This document shows, piece by piece, positions 22,401 to 33,576 of a stretch of DNA of 64,000 nt. A program made the translations under genes and the position numbers. The notes below the pieces were generated by a model. The model was given only the letters and a program-made list of their open reading frames with translations. It had not been told where the DNA came from and did no database searches. The stretch's first letter is position 1. Each line of letters starts with the position of its first letter. Source of the stretch: Rhodamnia argentea (taxonomy: Eukaryota; Streptophyta; Magnoliopsida; Myrtales; Myrtaceae); assembly GCF_020921035.1 (NCBI RefSeq), contig NC_063150.1, positions 8,556,001 to 8,620,000 of the forward strand. Reading direction: 5' to 3'.

Positions 22401-24746
22401 CCCATAAGGTAGCAAAGAAAATTGAATTGCTAATGAGGGGAAGCACACATACTTATCGGGGTGAAAATCTTCAACTCCTAGGTCCTCATCCCACAGAAAA
22501 ATATATTTGTATTCTGCAACTATATCTGGATGAAGGAAACGTTTGGCGAACCACCTAGTCATGTAGAACAAGATAAAAGATCCATTAGGATACAGTGAAT
22601 GATCATCACAAGGGTTGGAAGGACAAGACCACTTGCCATTTAGTTTGGTTAAATGCAGACACATGTATAACGCGACCACTCCATTCTAAGTCCTTCCACT
22701 CATCAACAACCCCATCATAGTGGAAAAGCATCACCACAAAATCATTTGACAGAAACTGCAAAGTGCAAAGTGAAAAATGACAACAATTAGCCTAGATAAA
22801 AGCTCAAGATAAAGGGACTAAGCAACAGCCAGAAAAATTTTCTCACCTTTGTAACCATTTTATTCACAAGATCCTTTTGCTTGATTCCAACAGCCACGGC
22901 AAACAAGTTAGACAAAGAACTAAGAGAGCCCTGTCCAAAGATCAAGCAAGTTAATGCATGTTCAGAACTATGATGTTATATCTTCCACAATGAAAAAACT
23001 ATTGTCATTTCAGGCTGTTTTTTTACCTCTGCAGAATTCCATAATGGCCTCATTTCCAAATCAGAAGAACTGGTAACAATACCGTCTGGTAAGGCCTCAC
23101 TTCCACGTGGTCTGCATTGATTCTGAAATGATAACACAAATAAGCTATTAAACAACAAGTGAGACATCTGGCATGGCACGAATGAACAGAAAGTGATGAG
23201 ATCCAAAACTGCCATTCTCTAATAACAAGATGGAAGGATGACATACTGCACAAGTGCTGGTGTTAGCACTCTGTGATTTATCAATTATCCTCCAATCCCA
23301 TCCTGAAAATTTCTGCAAAACATTTTCAGTTTCATTCATGACATTCAGCAAGTTAACTACCGGGACTGAGTTCAGCGAAAAACATGATAATCTGTAGAAC
23401 TAAGAATAGTAGATATACACCTCTCTGTAATCTGATGCCAACAGTGCACTCCCAATGAAAAGTGCTAGACAAAACAGAGATGCTGCAGGAAACAAGTTAC
23501 AGAAACAAGATTTTCTACACTTCTGATCTGCAAAGAGGGAAGCCTGAAGGAAGAGGAAAAACAGAATAATGTCAGAAGAAATGAAGGTTTCCAGTGTCCT
23601 TCTCATCAAGGAAACCAATGTACTCACTCACTAAAGAGAATAAAAGGAATGGATATACTATGGACACTTCGAAACTCATCAAGCTCTCAATTGCACGATT
23701 AAAACCATATATGCATCAAATACATTGACAAAAATGGTCAAGGAAACTACTTTTAGAATCTAAAGAAAAACCACTCCCAGCTACTGTAATTTCTAGGCTT
23801 ATAAAAATCTCATTTGCAGAGCTCAGGGTTTGCCCATAAACTAGTAATCCCTACCCTAACAAGTAATTATAGAAAAAGAAAGCCTAATTAACGCATGAAA
23901 TTAGGACATGACTGGATTGAAATAACAAAGTCTGAACATGTCATAGAATTCTTCAGCTATGTATATGCAACAGAGCTCAGTATCAGTAGTTCATTGAAAT
24001 GACAGACGTATTTCATGGCTGAAGTTTGCAATTTACAACTTAGCCGTGCTCAGTCCACACCAAAATCAGCTTGACTCTCAGACATGAATTTAATTCCACC
24101 ATCCAAAGACAGAGAAAAAAAACAGGATTCCTCCGAAAGAATAAGGTTCGTCTGTAGTTTTATGCGATGGAAACTCTAACAAGCCTCGCAAGCTATTGGC
24201 AAATCCCGCAGCTGATACTGTCGCATATTTGCCTTAAGAAGCAGCATATTCTTCAACAAACTTGAGCGCATTGTAAAAAAGCATCACTCATGGAGACAAC
24301 AATGAAAGAAAGATGCAAATTTATCAAAACAACAAAAAGCAAGAGCCACCTTCTTTTGTTCCCATTCCACTCATTGCAGTCTTTTGGAGGGAATCAAATG
24401 CCAAGCCGTTCGAATATTGCAAGCTAAGTTGAAAGTTAAATCAACCATCAAAACGCAAAAATCAAATGCTAAAGTCACTTTGTGAAACTTTTAGTTGACC
24501 AAGAGAATTTGATTAACTGAGACACCCTCAGCGGTTAACTTTTTGCACTAAAGTTCCAAACTTTGCTTTGTGTCAGCGAGTCATCAGCATGCCCACCGAG
24601 AAGCTCAATTAACTTCGAAAAGGAATGATCTTTATCAGATTGCATCGAGCAAGAAACAGGGGACAAGCACACAAAAATCACACGCGGAGAAGGGCATAAA
24701 CAAAAGAGAGGGGGGAACTCACAGCATTTGGAGGATTGATATCCAT
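19492..24746 (-). CDS. DUF707 family membrane protein, fifteen exons
   Basis: DUF707 proteins are plant type II membrane proteins of unknown activity, often labelled 'lysine ketoglutarate reductase trans-splicing related'; the name says little about function. Exons: 24746-24723, 23543-23421, 23312-23247, 23122-23027, 22930-22847, 22755-22637, 22554-22453, 22092-21976, 21412-21344, 21150-21084, 20716-20663, 20559-20470, 20244-20191, 20096-20058, 19614-19492; 1227 bases, 408 residues. A hydrophobic helix lies near residues 24-45, followed by DLEMRPLW, LFHYDGVVDEW, the family core WWFAKRFLHPDIVAEY and IFLWDEDLG (WDED at 192-195), GLEISQPALDP, VHHQITARG and the W-EMMAPVFSRAAWRCVW block. The Asp-Glu-Asp motif resembles a glycosyltransferase metal site, which is inference. 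The intron after exon 6 starts with GC, not GT. Exon 1 (MDINPPNA) is the least certain piece. Confidence 0.9.
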
Positions 24747-24949
24747 GGAAGTCGCCCAAGCGTGCAGAGAGAAGAGAGAGAGAGAGAGACAGAGAGAGAC
24801 AGGGGCAACGAACGACAAGTCTGCTATCTTATGTCGAGGTAAGTGGGGTCGATGAACAGCTTCAAGGAAAAAATACTGATCTTTCGGGTTTCGGCTTCTG
24901 GGTATTCTTAAGCAACGGCGACAAGCTTTCAAGAAGGACAAACTTGGCC

Positions 24950-25480
24950 AAAAACCGAAACTTTTCTTCTGGGAATCACCAAAACCGACAGATTGAAATG
25001 TTTATGATTGGACTTTCGGGGCGGTTCATTCAAAGTGTATTCTTTCTAGGGGGAGGAGGGGGAGGAGAGGTGGAAGACAGCCCGAGCATCACGGTAAATG
25101 GTGGGGAAGCGACGTTGCCACGATCTTCAATGTCATACAAAATATCATTTAAGAATTAGACTGCGATGTATGGTCTGCTTTCAATCTCCACAATTAACAA
25201 AGATTTGAAGTTTGAACACCCCACAAAGGTGCCTCTTTCTTTTGTCTTAAGTGTCGGTAGAAGCAGGGACGGTAACTCCCATGTTCCAGCGCGATTTTAC
25301 CCGGCATTCATGTTTTATAATCAATTAAGAACTAGCAAATCTTTTGTTCTGCAAATGTAATTCTTTTGGATATTTGGGTAATAGGTTTCCAAACAATACA
25401 ATCATTGTATTTTTCCATATTTTCATATGTAGTCATCTAATATAAATCACACAAATTTAGGTAGTAAATATTTACAAATG
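24950..25480. other. Upstream region of the DUF707 gene, no gene recognised
   Basis: It contains a G-rich run near 25050-25072 and AT-rich sequence. Small open frames look accidental. Confidence 0.3.
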
Positions 25481-25512
25481 ATTCTTTACGTATGTACGGA
25501 TTGTTGAAATAC

Positions 25513-25553
25513 ATGTATATTAGATGGTTTTTTTTTTCGGTCAATGTATATTA
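25513..25553 (-). mobile_element. Tail-only retro-insertion (poly-A plus a few bases)
   Basis: A short insert made of a poly-T run and CGGTCA (minus strand TGACCG then poly-A) is flanked by the 10-bp direct repeat ATGTATATTA at 25513-25522 and 25544-25553. This looks like the extreme 3' end of a LINE or SINE with its target duplication. Confidence 0.5.
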
Positions 25554-25803
25554 CATAGTTCAAATAACTGTTTATGACGAAATTTTGAAAGAGTTGAACA
25601 ATAGTGGATATATATAACAAATAACGCGGGTCGAAAGATTGATTTCATATCATGCTCATATTTGACAAACAAATGTATTAAAATCATATTTGAGATACAA
25701 TAATATTAATGATCAATCTCATTTTGGATCAAGAGACAACTTTGGCCAAAAATATGCATGTGTGTGGCTCTTGAAGCGGCAAATGGAGGCAACCATGACA
25801 ACT

Positions 25804-26090
25804 GAAAAAATTATCTAAAAAATCCTAAACCTATTGCACGGTGGTTAATTCAATTCTAAATCTTTCAATTGAATGCCAATAAACTTTTAATGATTTGCCC
25901 ATTTAGTCTTAATTTTATCAATTATGTCAATTTAGTCTTAAAATATTTGGCAATTTGTCAATTTCGTCCTCGGGCCACATGTAGGGAAACTTGCACATGT
26001 GATTAAGGCTAGAGACCCCGATATATTGTACTAATATGTGTAGGCCCCTAAATTTTTGATGATTTGTTAATTTAGTCCTCAACGTGCTAC
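25804..26090. repeat. Single-arm relic of the family X inverted-repeat transposon
   Basis: The segment has the family's signature steps (AATCCTAAACCTATTG, CAATTCAATTCTAAATCTTT, GTCAATTTAGTCTTAAA) in arm-1 orientation only, with a short related piece near 26047-26085. No second arm was found. Confidence 0.5.
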
Positions 26091-26169
26091 AAACCCTCCT
26101 CACATGAAGCAAAGGCTGCAATAAGTGCAAACAATCGCACAACCCTGTGTATGCGACAGATTCATGCAA

Positions 26170-26560
26170 TGGATCTAATGGTTATCTAGGTAATCGTCCC
26201 AGCCCCCGTTTCGCGCAATTGCCGCTTCCGAGCTCCCACCGTACGGCCTTTCCGACTTCCAAGACAGGGAAGGATGGTTCCACTTTCTTCTCCTTCTTAA
26301 GAACCGCCCCCTTTCGTTTTGAACCTTCCACCAATTCAATTCTCCTTTGCAAGCTAGAATTTTCCCATAGAAATCCTTCTATAATCGAACATAAAACGCT
26401 TCTAGCGGTTCGGGGGCGCTGCCCCCGCGACCCCCGCCCGCTCACCGGGGAGCGGGGACCCCCGTGCTGTCCGGTCGCAAGGGGCCTTTCGGAACCGTCT
26501 CATAATCTCTTAGATAACAGAATACAATACATCAACCTCAACATCCATGATTGCCATTCC
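26170..26560 (+). other. Possible insertion of mitochondrial DNA (NUMT)
   Basis: Composition and wording change sharply: a GC-rich core at 26405-26495 (GGGGGCGCTGCCCCCGCGAC and a CACCGGGGAGCGGGGACCCC stretch) lies in a long stop-free frame (26147-26764). Sequence of this kind is what I associate with plant mitochondrial intergenic DNA rather than nuclear repeats. I recognise no complete mitochondrial gene in it. This is composition-based inference only. Confidence 0.35.
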
Positions 26561-28257
26561 AAGCCAAATTCGTTTTTGTGGCCTTACCCCTGTCGCTTCG
26601 TTCTTCTTCCTGTCTCTGACTTGTCCATATCACTCAGCAGCATCCCAAGGAAAAGCCATCATGTGAGCGAACTCTTCTTCCTCTTTACGAAGAAATGGGC
26701 CGAATACCTGTCCTCTGTCTTCGGCATATCGGAGGTGAACTCGAGTTTTTCTGATGCCGCATGAACCAAGCTCTGTTTTAGGTCCATCTCTAGTTTTTGA
26801 GTCCTCTCGAACGACATCATTGGTCGGAGTTCAATTATCTTAAACATACCAAATAGGCCTTTCCGAAGCAATCTGGATGCACCATGGAATCGTCGAATTT
26901 AAATTTAACTACAGCAGCATCCTTTGCATTTTCAAGAACTCTAATGAAACCAGCGTCAAGTGGCGTTTGTACTACGTAAAACTACAAGCTCGTGTGGAAA
27001 ATGTCTAATACTTTAACTGGAGCTGTAATGTGGCAGTTTTTCTGCCAACTTAGGTCTTCTCTCATTTATAAGCGCCTCCAGAGTCTGCTTGGGAGCCCCA
27101 AAAGGAGGACCTTGAGTCACATTTGCATCTGGCCACCATATCACCTGGTCATGCACGTTTGCATCTGGTGGTGATAAATCAAATTTTGATACTGCACATT
27201 ACAAGGATTTGGATCCTGTCAATCACATTGAGCCAAAAAGAAAATTCATCTGGTGTGTTCAAAAGTACTAATGTGCCTCGTGCAGCCAAAGCAAGAAAGA
27301 GGAAAGAAAGAACACACGGTCTTGCGGTGGATCGACTGTGAGATGGCGATGTATCGGGGTAGAAGAATAGATCAAGTTGTAGTCCTCCTATTGAAAAATA
27401 AAGGGCTAAGGGGAGATATCACAACTAACAAGACAGTCCTGTTTCATGCCTTTCGATTGCAAGTTCGAGCACATAGAGTTATGAGATATCACCTACCAGG
27501 GCAAAAAGATAAAGAATCCCTCAGGAAATAAACTGCACAATCATCAGGGAAAAAGATACGAACACCACCTGCAGGCCAGAGATAGAATAGAACGAATTCC
27601 AAATATTCCCGTAACGATACTGACATCAAGTACCAATTCATTGTTACATCATTAATTCCACTATCGCTCATTCAGATCTTATCCAATCCTCAATAATCCT
27701 ACCTTATCTATGTACAGTATGAGCATAGGTAGTTTGAGCTAATGCGCATAGGGTATCAGGTGTTTCAAAAGGACACATTATTCAAGGAAAAACAAAATGA
27801 TAAACCATTTTACCGACCAAGAAACCTGATTCATGATATGACTGGCTATCGAGTATATGTATGCAAAGAAATCATGACAGGGCATGCTTCACGTCACTGA
27901 GACGCAGTAAAACAAAAATGCTGTACCCTAAACCTGCTGCTCAAATGAAAACAGATTGCAATTTGTCCCTCCTAGACAACAGAGGAAAACAAATCAAAAA
28001 GCTCCATCAGATTCTGGCTATATAGTATGCCCTATCTGGATGACATAAGGTGCTCGATGCCACCATTAATTAGCCACATATATTGAAAGCATATCAGCAT
28101 TATCCTCGGCGTTTAAGGAGCAGTAGGAAGACTGCCTCGAAGGCTAAAACAAAAATCCTTGATAGGCCCTTTCAATGTAAGATCAAACTAACTCCATTCA
28201 AAGGCAAAGGGTCACTACCTATCGCTCAGGAAACTTGCAAAAAGAAAGTAGACGTAG
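26560..28257. other. Intergenic region, no gene recognised
   Basis: A minus-strand frame at 26659-26871 (with SFERTQKLEMDLKQSLVHAA) looks protein-like but has no gene context and no recognised family; it may be a relic. The right end contains the 3' UTR of the SURF6 gene. Confidence 0.3.
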
Positions 28258-29298
28258 TTAACTTCCATCTTGATTAATATAACCTTCCTTGCGTCCTTCA
28301 AACCCTGGTCGGAGAAGCTTCTTCTCTCTTTTAGCAATCCGCCGCATCTTTTTGTCATGAGCCCTCTCAGCAATGTTATCCGACCTCTTCTGCTGCTTCT
28401 GCGATTTCATTTTCTCCGTGGTTTCAATCCTCTCCTTCCATTTTCCAGCATTCTTCTGGCGCTGCTTCTTCTCCTTCTTTATGCTCTTTTTCAACAATTT
28501 GGGATCATCATGAACCTTAAGACCAGCTGCCCTACTGGTTGCAGCTTTCCATGAAATCCTCTCCCCTTTATCTGGGTCCTTCTTTGCTTCTTCTAGTCTT
28601 TTTGCCTTTTCCAGCTCCTTAAGCTTTGAAACCTTCCTCTTCTTTTTCTTGTTGTCCCCATCATCCCCGAGCTTCACATAAGTGAGGGCGAGTTCCTTTG
28701 CCGCCTCCGATGCATCTTCCTCTATCTTCTCTGATGAATCACCATTTGCGGGCATATCTTCCTCCGATGCAGAGTCTCTCTTGCGTTTCTTTTGATCATC
28801 TTGTTTTTTCTCGCTTTGCTTTGGCCTATCAGGATTCCTAGTATTCCTATTCCCACGGAGTTCTTGAATTTTGCGATGAAGCCGTTGCCGGAGTTCTTCA
28901 TACGTTGCCGACCGCTCCTCACCTTCCATAGCAGACAATGTAGGTCTAGGTTCCATTACTTCTTCCTCCTTAGACTCGTCGCCCGATTTCTCCTTATCCA
29001 AGCTCTCCTTCAACAAGTCGAGGGTTGTTTTAGAAGATCTCTCGGGGTCTAATCGCTCTCTTCGAGCTTTCTTTATGTTCTCCATCGATTCCTTCTTGGC
29101 CGAAGCCTTGGCGTCTTTGCTGAGACCCTGAAACCACGGTTTGTCCTTGTCATCACTGGGCAGGTAGAATTTCGCAGGGACGAGCTCGATTAACTTGTCA
29201 AAGAACAGCGAATGCTGATGAATCAGAGACTTCAGATCAAGCCCAGAATCGGAAGCAAGGGTAGAATCGAGGGCAGATTTCTGCTTCTTCTTCTTCAT
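28258..29298 (-). CDS. SURF6/RRP14 family nucleolar ribosome-biogenesis protein
   Basis: SURF6 (yeast Rrp14) acts in the nucleolus in 60S and 40S subunit maturation. One coding exon, 346 residues, very rich in Lys, Arg and Glu. The N-terminal block LKSLIHQHSLFFDKLIELVP-AKFYLPSDDKDKPWFQGLSK is the conserved plant RRP14 start. The central motif SATYEELRQRLHRKIQELRG and the C-terminal SURF6 domain (SRAAGLKVHDDPKLLKKSIK, then KWKERIETTEKM, KRSDNIAERAHDKKMRR) are in the right order. The frame is open upstream to 29427, but the ATG at 29298 is chosen because it sits directly after a pyrimidine-rich CCTTTCCCAG and matches the family start MKKK-K; this suggests an intron in the 5' UTR ending just before the ATG. 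The donor was not located. Confidence 0.92.
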   Translation of the reverse strand: MKKKKQKSALDSTLASDSGLDLKSLIHQHSLFFDKLIELVPAKFYLPSDDKDKPWFQGLSKDAKASAKKESMENIKKARRERLDPERSSKTTLDLLKESLDKEKSGDESKEEEVMEPRPTLSAMEGEERSATYEELRQRLHRKIQELRGNRNTRNPDRPKQSEKKQDDQKKRKRDSASEEDMPANGDSSEKIEEDASEAAKELALTYVKLGDDGDNKKKKRKVSKLKELEKAKRLEEAKKDPDKGERISWKAATSRAAGLKVHDDPKLLKKSIKKEKKQRQKNAGKWKERIETTEKMKSQKQQKRSDNIAERAHDKKMRRIAKREKKLLRPGFEGRKEGYINQDGS

Positions 29299-29299
29299 C

Positions 29300-29751
29300 T
29301 GGGAAAGGTACAAGAACACAAAAAAAAAGTAAAAAGAAGCAAAAGAGGAGGTCAAAAACGAGAAACCAGAAATCGTAAAGCAAGATGCCTCCTGAATACT
29401 TCGTGTGAAGATTGCTCTCGGAGTCACAGCCTATCATCAGGCATCTCGATCGAAACTCGTTCCCCGTCAAACAATTCCAATTCAAGACGCAAAACCAGTA
29501 TTTTGACCTAGCAACGACGCACAAAACTAGTCTAGTCGGGGCGAAGATTCTCCCTTTTTTCCCTTGAGAGTTACCCTAGAAAGCATTTCCTATCAAAATA
29601 TACCCAGAATCACATGCCCAGAGGGATTTGTTGCCGTACCGAGAGAGGCGGGACTGGGATTGCCGCTGCGGGGGGCGAGCGAGGAAGGTATGCGGCCGCG
29701 GGAGCGAGCGAGCGAGGAAGGCTGGGCAGCGGCGGCGGAGCTGTACGAGCG

Positions 29752-29790
<39 letters not shown>

Positions 29791-29870
29791 GGAGAGGTAG
29801 GCTGAGCGCCGAGATTACAAGAAAGGGAGAGATGATGCGGGGCGGTTAGGGTTCACTCTCCTTTCGGCAA
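29300..29870 (-). promoter_or_regulatory. SURF6 leader and promoter region with (GA)n tract
   Basis: A GC-rich island (29630-29750) and a (GA)n tract (29754-29789) lie upstream of the SURF6 coding exon. The region from about 29600 rightwards has a diverged second copy at about 45800-46050, where no SURF6 gene follows. Confidence 0.5.
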
Positions 29871-29993
29871 CAGCATCCACAATTTGTTAGACTTAATTTC
29901 CAGAAAAAAAAAATCATAAAATTTTATATCATGCCTCAATTTTCCCCAAACTTCTTCTTCAAATAAAAAAAATTTACAATTTTTGTACAAAGT

Positions 29994-30045
29994 GAAAATT
30001 AAAGATTTGTTTGGACCAAAAAAAAAAAGAAAATTAAAGATTTGT
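29994..30045 (+). mobile_element. Tail-only retro-insertion with 17-bp target duplication
   Basis: An 18-base insert TTGGACC followed by eleven A residues (30011-30028) is flanked by the perfect 17-bp direct repeat GAAAATTAAAGATTTGT (29994-30010 and 30029-30045). This is the expected footprint of a retrotransposition event that copied almost nothing but the 3' tail. Confidence 0.65.
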
Positions 30046-30439
30046 CACTAGATAAAAAGAAATTCGAAATAAAATTGAGACTGAATCTTAGGTTTTCTTA
30101 GAGAATTTAGCCAAGGTTTCTTATTTATTTGGTTGGCATCAAGTCGTCAGCTTGCAAGAGGCCAGTCCGTTTCATGAGTTTAAGACTATATTCTTTCATG
30201 CTGTCTAAATGTTGATGTCAACATGAATTTTCTCGAGAAAAATAACATGTGAATTATTGTAACGGAGTAAATATATGTCTTGTAACCTTATTGTCCCATA
30301 AAAAAGAAAGCAGGAGACATAAAATTTTTAAGAGTTGTTAATGTAATACGAAAGCTTTTCTCCACCTGTGGAAGCATCTGACTTTCGCGTCATCGACTTG
30401 CTATGTGAGAAGCGAGTCAATTATTTGTGTAGGAATCTT

Positions 30440-30680
30440 ATTCGTGACCAAAAATAAATGATTTGAAAATATTTTTGAAAAACAATCGCTCGTATCGCTT
30501 AAAAGGATGAATGCACAAAAAAATATTGTCATTGTGAACGAAATTTTTTACACATAAATTATCGTCAATAATTAAAAAAAAATTCATTACTTAATTATTT
30601 TAACTTTTTAAGTGATCCAAGCGATAATTTTAAGAAAGCATTGTTTAAATTATTCATTTTTCACGAAACAAAAAATAAAA
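30440..30680. mobile_element. Small palindromic MITE, family Y copy 2
   Basis: Inverted ends CAATCGCTCGTATCGCTTAAAA (about 30483-30503) and, reverse-complemented, TTATCGCTTGGATCACTTAAAA (about 30603-30625) match those of the copy at 115-285. AT-rich, noncoding. Confidence 0.5.
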
Positions 30681-31338
30681 AAATAATAATAATAAAAACC
30701 TCGAAGTAAGACGTTTTTATTTTCTCTCCTAATCTTCTCCATGTGCGGACTCTCTATTTATGGAAATTCTCCATATAGTTTAATGGAATATTAAGGGAAA
30801 AGTGGTAAATTCAAATCGGTTGATGCCATATATGGAAAGCACCTTCCACACATACTCGTCCGCGTATTTAAAGTATGAACCAAATAATTTCTCTTTTTTG
30901 GGTCAAAAATCAAATAAATTTTCGTTCAGCAGCAAATAAACCTGACCAAAAAAAAAAAAAAAAACATCACGAGTTTTAATTTACTATTGGCGGTTCTTTG
31001 AGACACAAATTATTATTATTATTTTTTTGGCTATTGGTGTTTTTACGATGGTCACAATTTAGAGTTTTTGGTGGTATTTTGCCCATAGCGATATGCCAAG
31101 CATGCCTTCAATTATTTCATTTCTATCGAAACTTTCGATTAATTTTCATCAAATGCTTTCTCTCGAAAACACTGAAAATTGAAAATAGAAAATTATTCTC
31201 TCAAACCAAACTGGCTCTCAAATGTTCTCAATTCCTTAAGACTGAGCCATATTCCTCGCCCATAACGGAATTCATGCTAAGAAACTATTGTGAGGTTGTA
31301 CGTGCACCAACTTATGTGGTGCCAGGTGGGCTTGGTAA

Positions 31339-31919
31339 GGGGAAAATTGTAAAAAAATAAATAAATAAACATTTTTGCAATTTTACCAATTCGGTTATAA
31401 ACCTTTTAAGTTTGCCGATTTAGTTCTAAATCTTTTCATATTTTGCTCATTCAGTCCTATTGATTGAAAATCATTGACATGAACACCGACAATCGTATAT
31501 GGTATTGCAGATGCCGACGTTGATAATTATTGACAATATTTTAATATTTTTTTGCACTTTTTTATTTTTCCTCTTTTTTCCTTTTTATCTTTTCCTTTTT
31601 CCCTCTAGCCATCACCCTTAACCTTTGCCTCTGCCCTCATTGCCGGCAGGATGGTCGAAAGGAAAAAGGAAAAGAAAAAAAAGGAAAAAAGAAAAAAGAA
31701 AAAAATAAAATTTTAAAAAATTAATATTTTATTAAAAATTAGCCACTTCGGCGCCGGCGGTACCATATAAGACCGCCGCCATCCATGTCATCGATTTCCG
31801 ACCAATAGGGCTGAATTGGCAAAATGTGAAAAGATTTAGAGCTGAATCGACAAGCTTACAAAGTTTAAGATTGAATTGGCAAAAATACAAAGATTTAAGG
31901 CTATTTTATGATTTTCCCC
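31339..31919. mobile_element. Family X long-inverted-repeat transposon, in copy A
   Basis: Ends read GGGGAAAATTGT on the left and ATTTTCCCC on the right, with arms of about 110 bases built of 'AATTCGGTTATAAACCTTTT / TTTAGTTCTAAATC' steps and their complement. The centre is GC-richer. Flanking 8-mers CTTGGTAA (31331-31338) and TTTGGTAA (31920-31927) are the target duplication with one change. The same insertion exists in copy B (48238-48667), so it predates the duplication. No transposase; 8-bp duplications suggest a hAT-type element. Confidence 0.75.
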
Positions 31920-32465
31920 TTTGGTAACACATGTTTGAAAACTACGGTATTGTGAAGGTGGGGCTGCCTTTTAGAGTTATAGTGGGGTATCATAATTGGA
32001 TGGGGGCTTGCTAGAAAAAAAATATACGTAAAAACTTTTGAATTGAACATATATAAAACATAAGAAATGCTTTCCTGATAGTATTGTAAAATCCATATGT
32101 CATCATTGCGTGTTTTGCATAAAGTACTTATTGATTGGGAGATCGTGTGATTATAAATAACTGACAGTACTGTCAGATTATTAGGCTAACAATTCTCATA
32201 AAACATTCATGGACACACGAATCTCTTTTTGATAAACAAAAAGGAATTTTCCTTGATGTTCCTTGATGTTTAGCGATAGACTCACTTGTGAAGGCTCTAA
32301 GCGAGATGGGCCTCGAAGTGGGTAGACTAGTAAAGATGACGAATATTGAAGAGCCCGGCCCGAATTAGGTTCGCCATGAATTTCCTCATCGCTCTTGCAT
32401 TGATCCTCTCCTCCATTTTCCTCCCTTCAAATGTTTCTCCCCTAATATTTGATCTGGGTCAGCTC

Positions 32466-33178
32466 TTATATAACCTCCAAAGCAGCATGATAGGCTATCA
32501 GCAGTGGAAGAGATGCCAACGTGCTAAACGCCACCCTGCAATCATAGACAAGTGCAGATGCCTTCCTCAGACCAGTGAAAGTCAGATCTTGGCGAACATC
32601 ATGAATGGAACTAATTTAAAGGAATTCAGAAAACTTACGCGGTGCTAAGGATGCTCGCATGTAAACCATACTCTTTTGCGAAGATGAAAGTCGTGATCGA
32701 CTGAGGCAGAGCCGCCTGTAGAACGGGGAAAGGCCAAATCGCTCTTCTGGATCCATAGAAGTTAAATACAACTGACAGAAGCAGAGCTGCATAGTTTTGG
32801 AAGTTCCTATCACTAGGCTGGCTTAAGCAATGCTAGCTTCCGTTGGCGGGGTTAAACATCATCCCGTGGTCGAATATAGGCGATGGACTTTAGTTTCGCT
32901 ACCTGTATTATGGCGATCCTGAGAACATCGCCGTGCAGCCCCATGACAAGGGAGCTCACCGTCATTAGAGCCGGCCCAGCGATGAACCTCAATACCATTC
33001 CCAGAATTGTCATCTTGATGCCACAAGCTGTCACCTTTTTCTGCATCGTGATGAATATACCTGCGCATACATCAGATGACAGCAAATGTGAAATCCTACT
33101 ATTGTAAATGGATTTCACTTTAGCTCTTTACTTACCAATGTTGAACACAGTAGTTCCTACCCCCGCTCTTGATAGGAT
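32466..33178 (-). pseudogene. Truncated PIN5-like gene, 3' half only
   Basis: This is the copy-A counterpart of the intact gene at 49317-50851. Exon 5 (32535-32466), exon 4 (32715-32639) and exon 3 (33060-32903) are complete, with the same lengths (70, 77, 158 bases) and the same splice sites as the intact gene, and their reading frames are open. Exon 2 is present only as its last part (about 33178-33136). Exon 1, which encodes the first five helices and the loop, is absent. Similarity stops near 33178, and an LTR-element fossil follows a few hundred bases on. Without exon 1 it cannot make a PIN carrier. It is therefore a partial gene copy rather than a gene decayed by point changes. Confidence 0.85.
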
Positions 33179-33576
33179 ATGTATGGATCCGTAAATGAGT
33201 AAGAGAAAGCTTAATTACCGACTTGCACTCTAATATATCCGAACAGGAAATTGACAATTACTATTGTAAGCATGAATATTATTGAGATTATTGTGATCAG
33301 AAGCAACAGTGGCAAAGAAAAAATTTAAACCGTTTAAGCCAGTCAACCAATTTCCCTTGAAAAATGAGAGGTGCAAAAAGGACAGGCGCTACCCCCCAAA
33401 AATGATGTCACTATCTTCCTCTCTTTTACCAAAAATGACGGCACCGTCTTCCTCTCATTTCCCCAAACTTTATGAAAAAGCAAATTAATGAAAAATAAAG
33501 TATATCTCATTATTTTTTAGTAGATCTTCAACCCGCAAAGAAAATGAATTTTTTTTTACAGTTGGGTATAGTTATT

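Noticed and set aside
26147-26764. 205-residue frame as a nuclear gene
   Set aside because: Low-complexity GC-rich centre and no family; better explained as inserted, possibly organellar, DNA.
28270-29052. Plus-strand frames rich in Leu and Phe across the SURF6 gene
   Set aside because: They are antisense shadows of the lysine-rich SURF6 coding exon.
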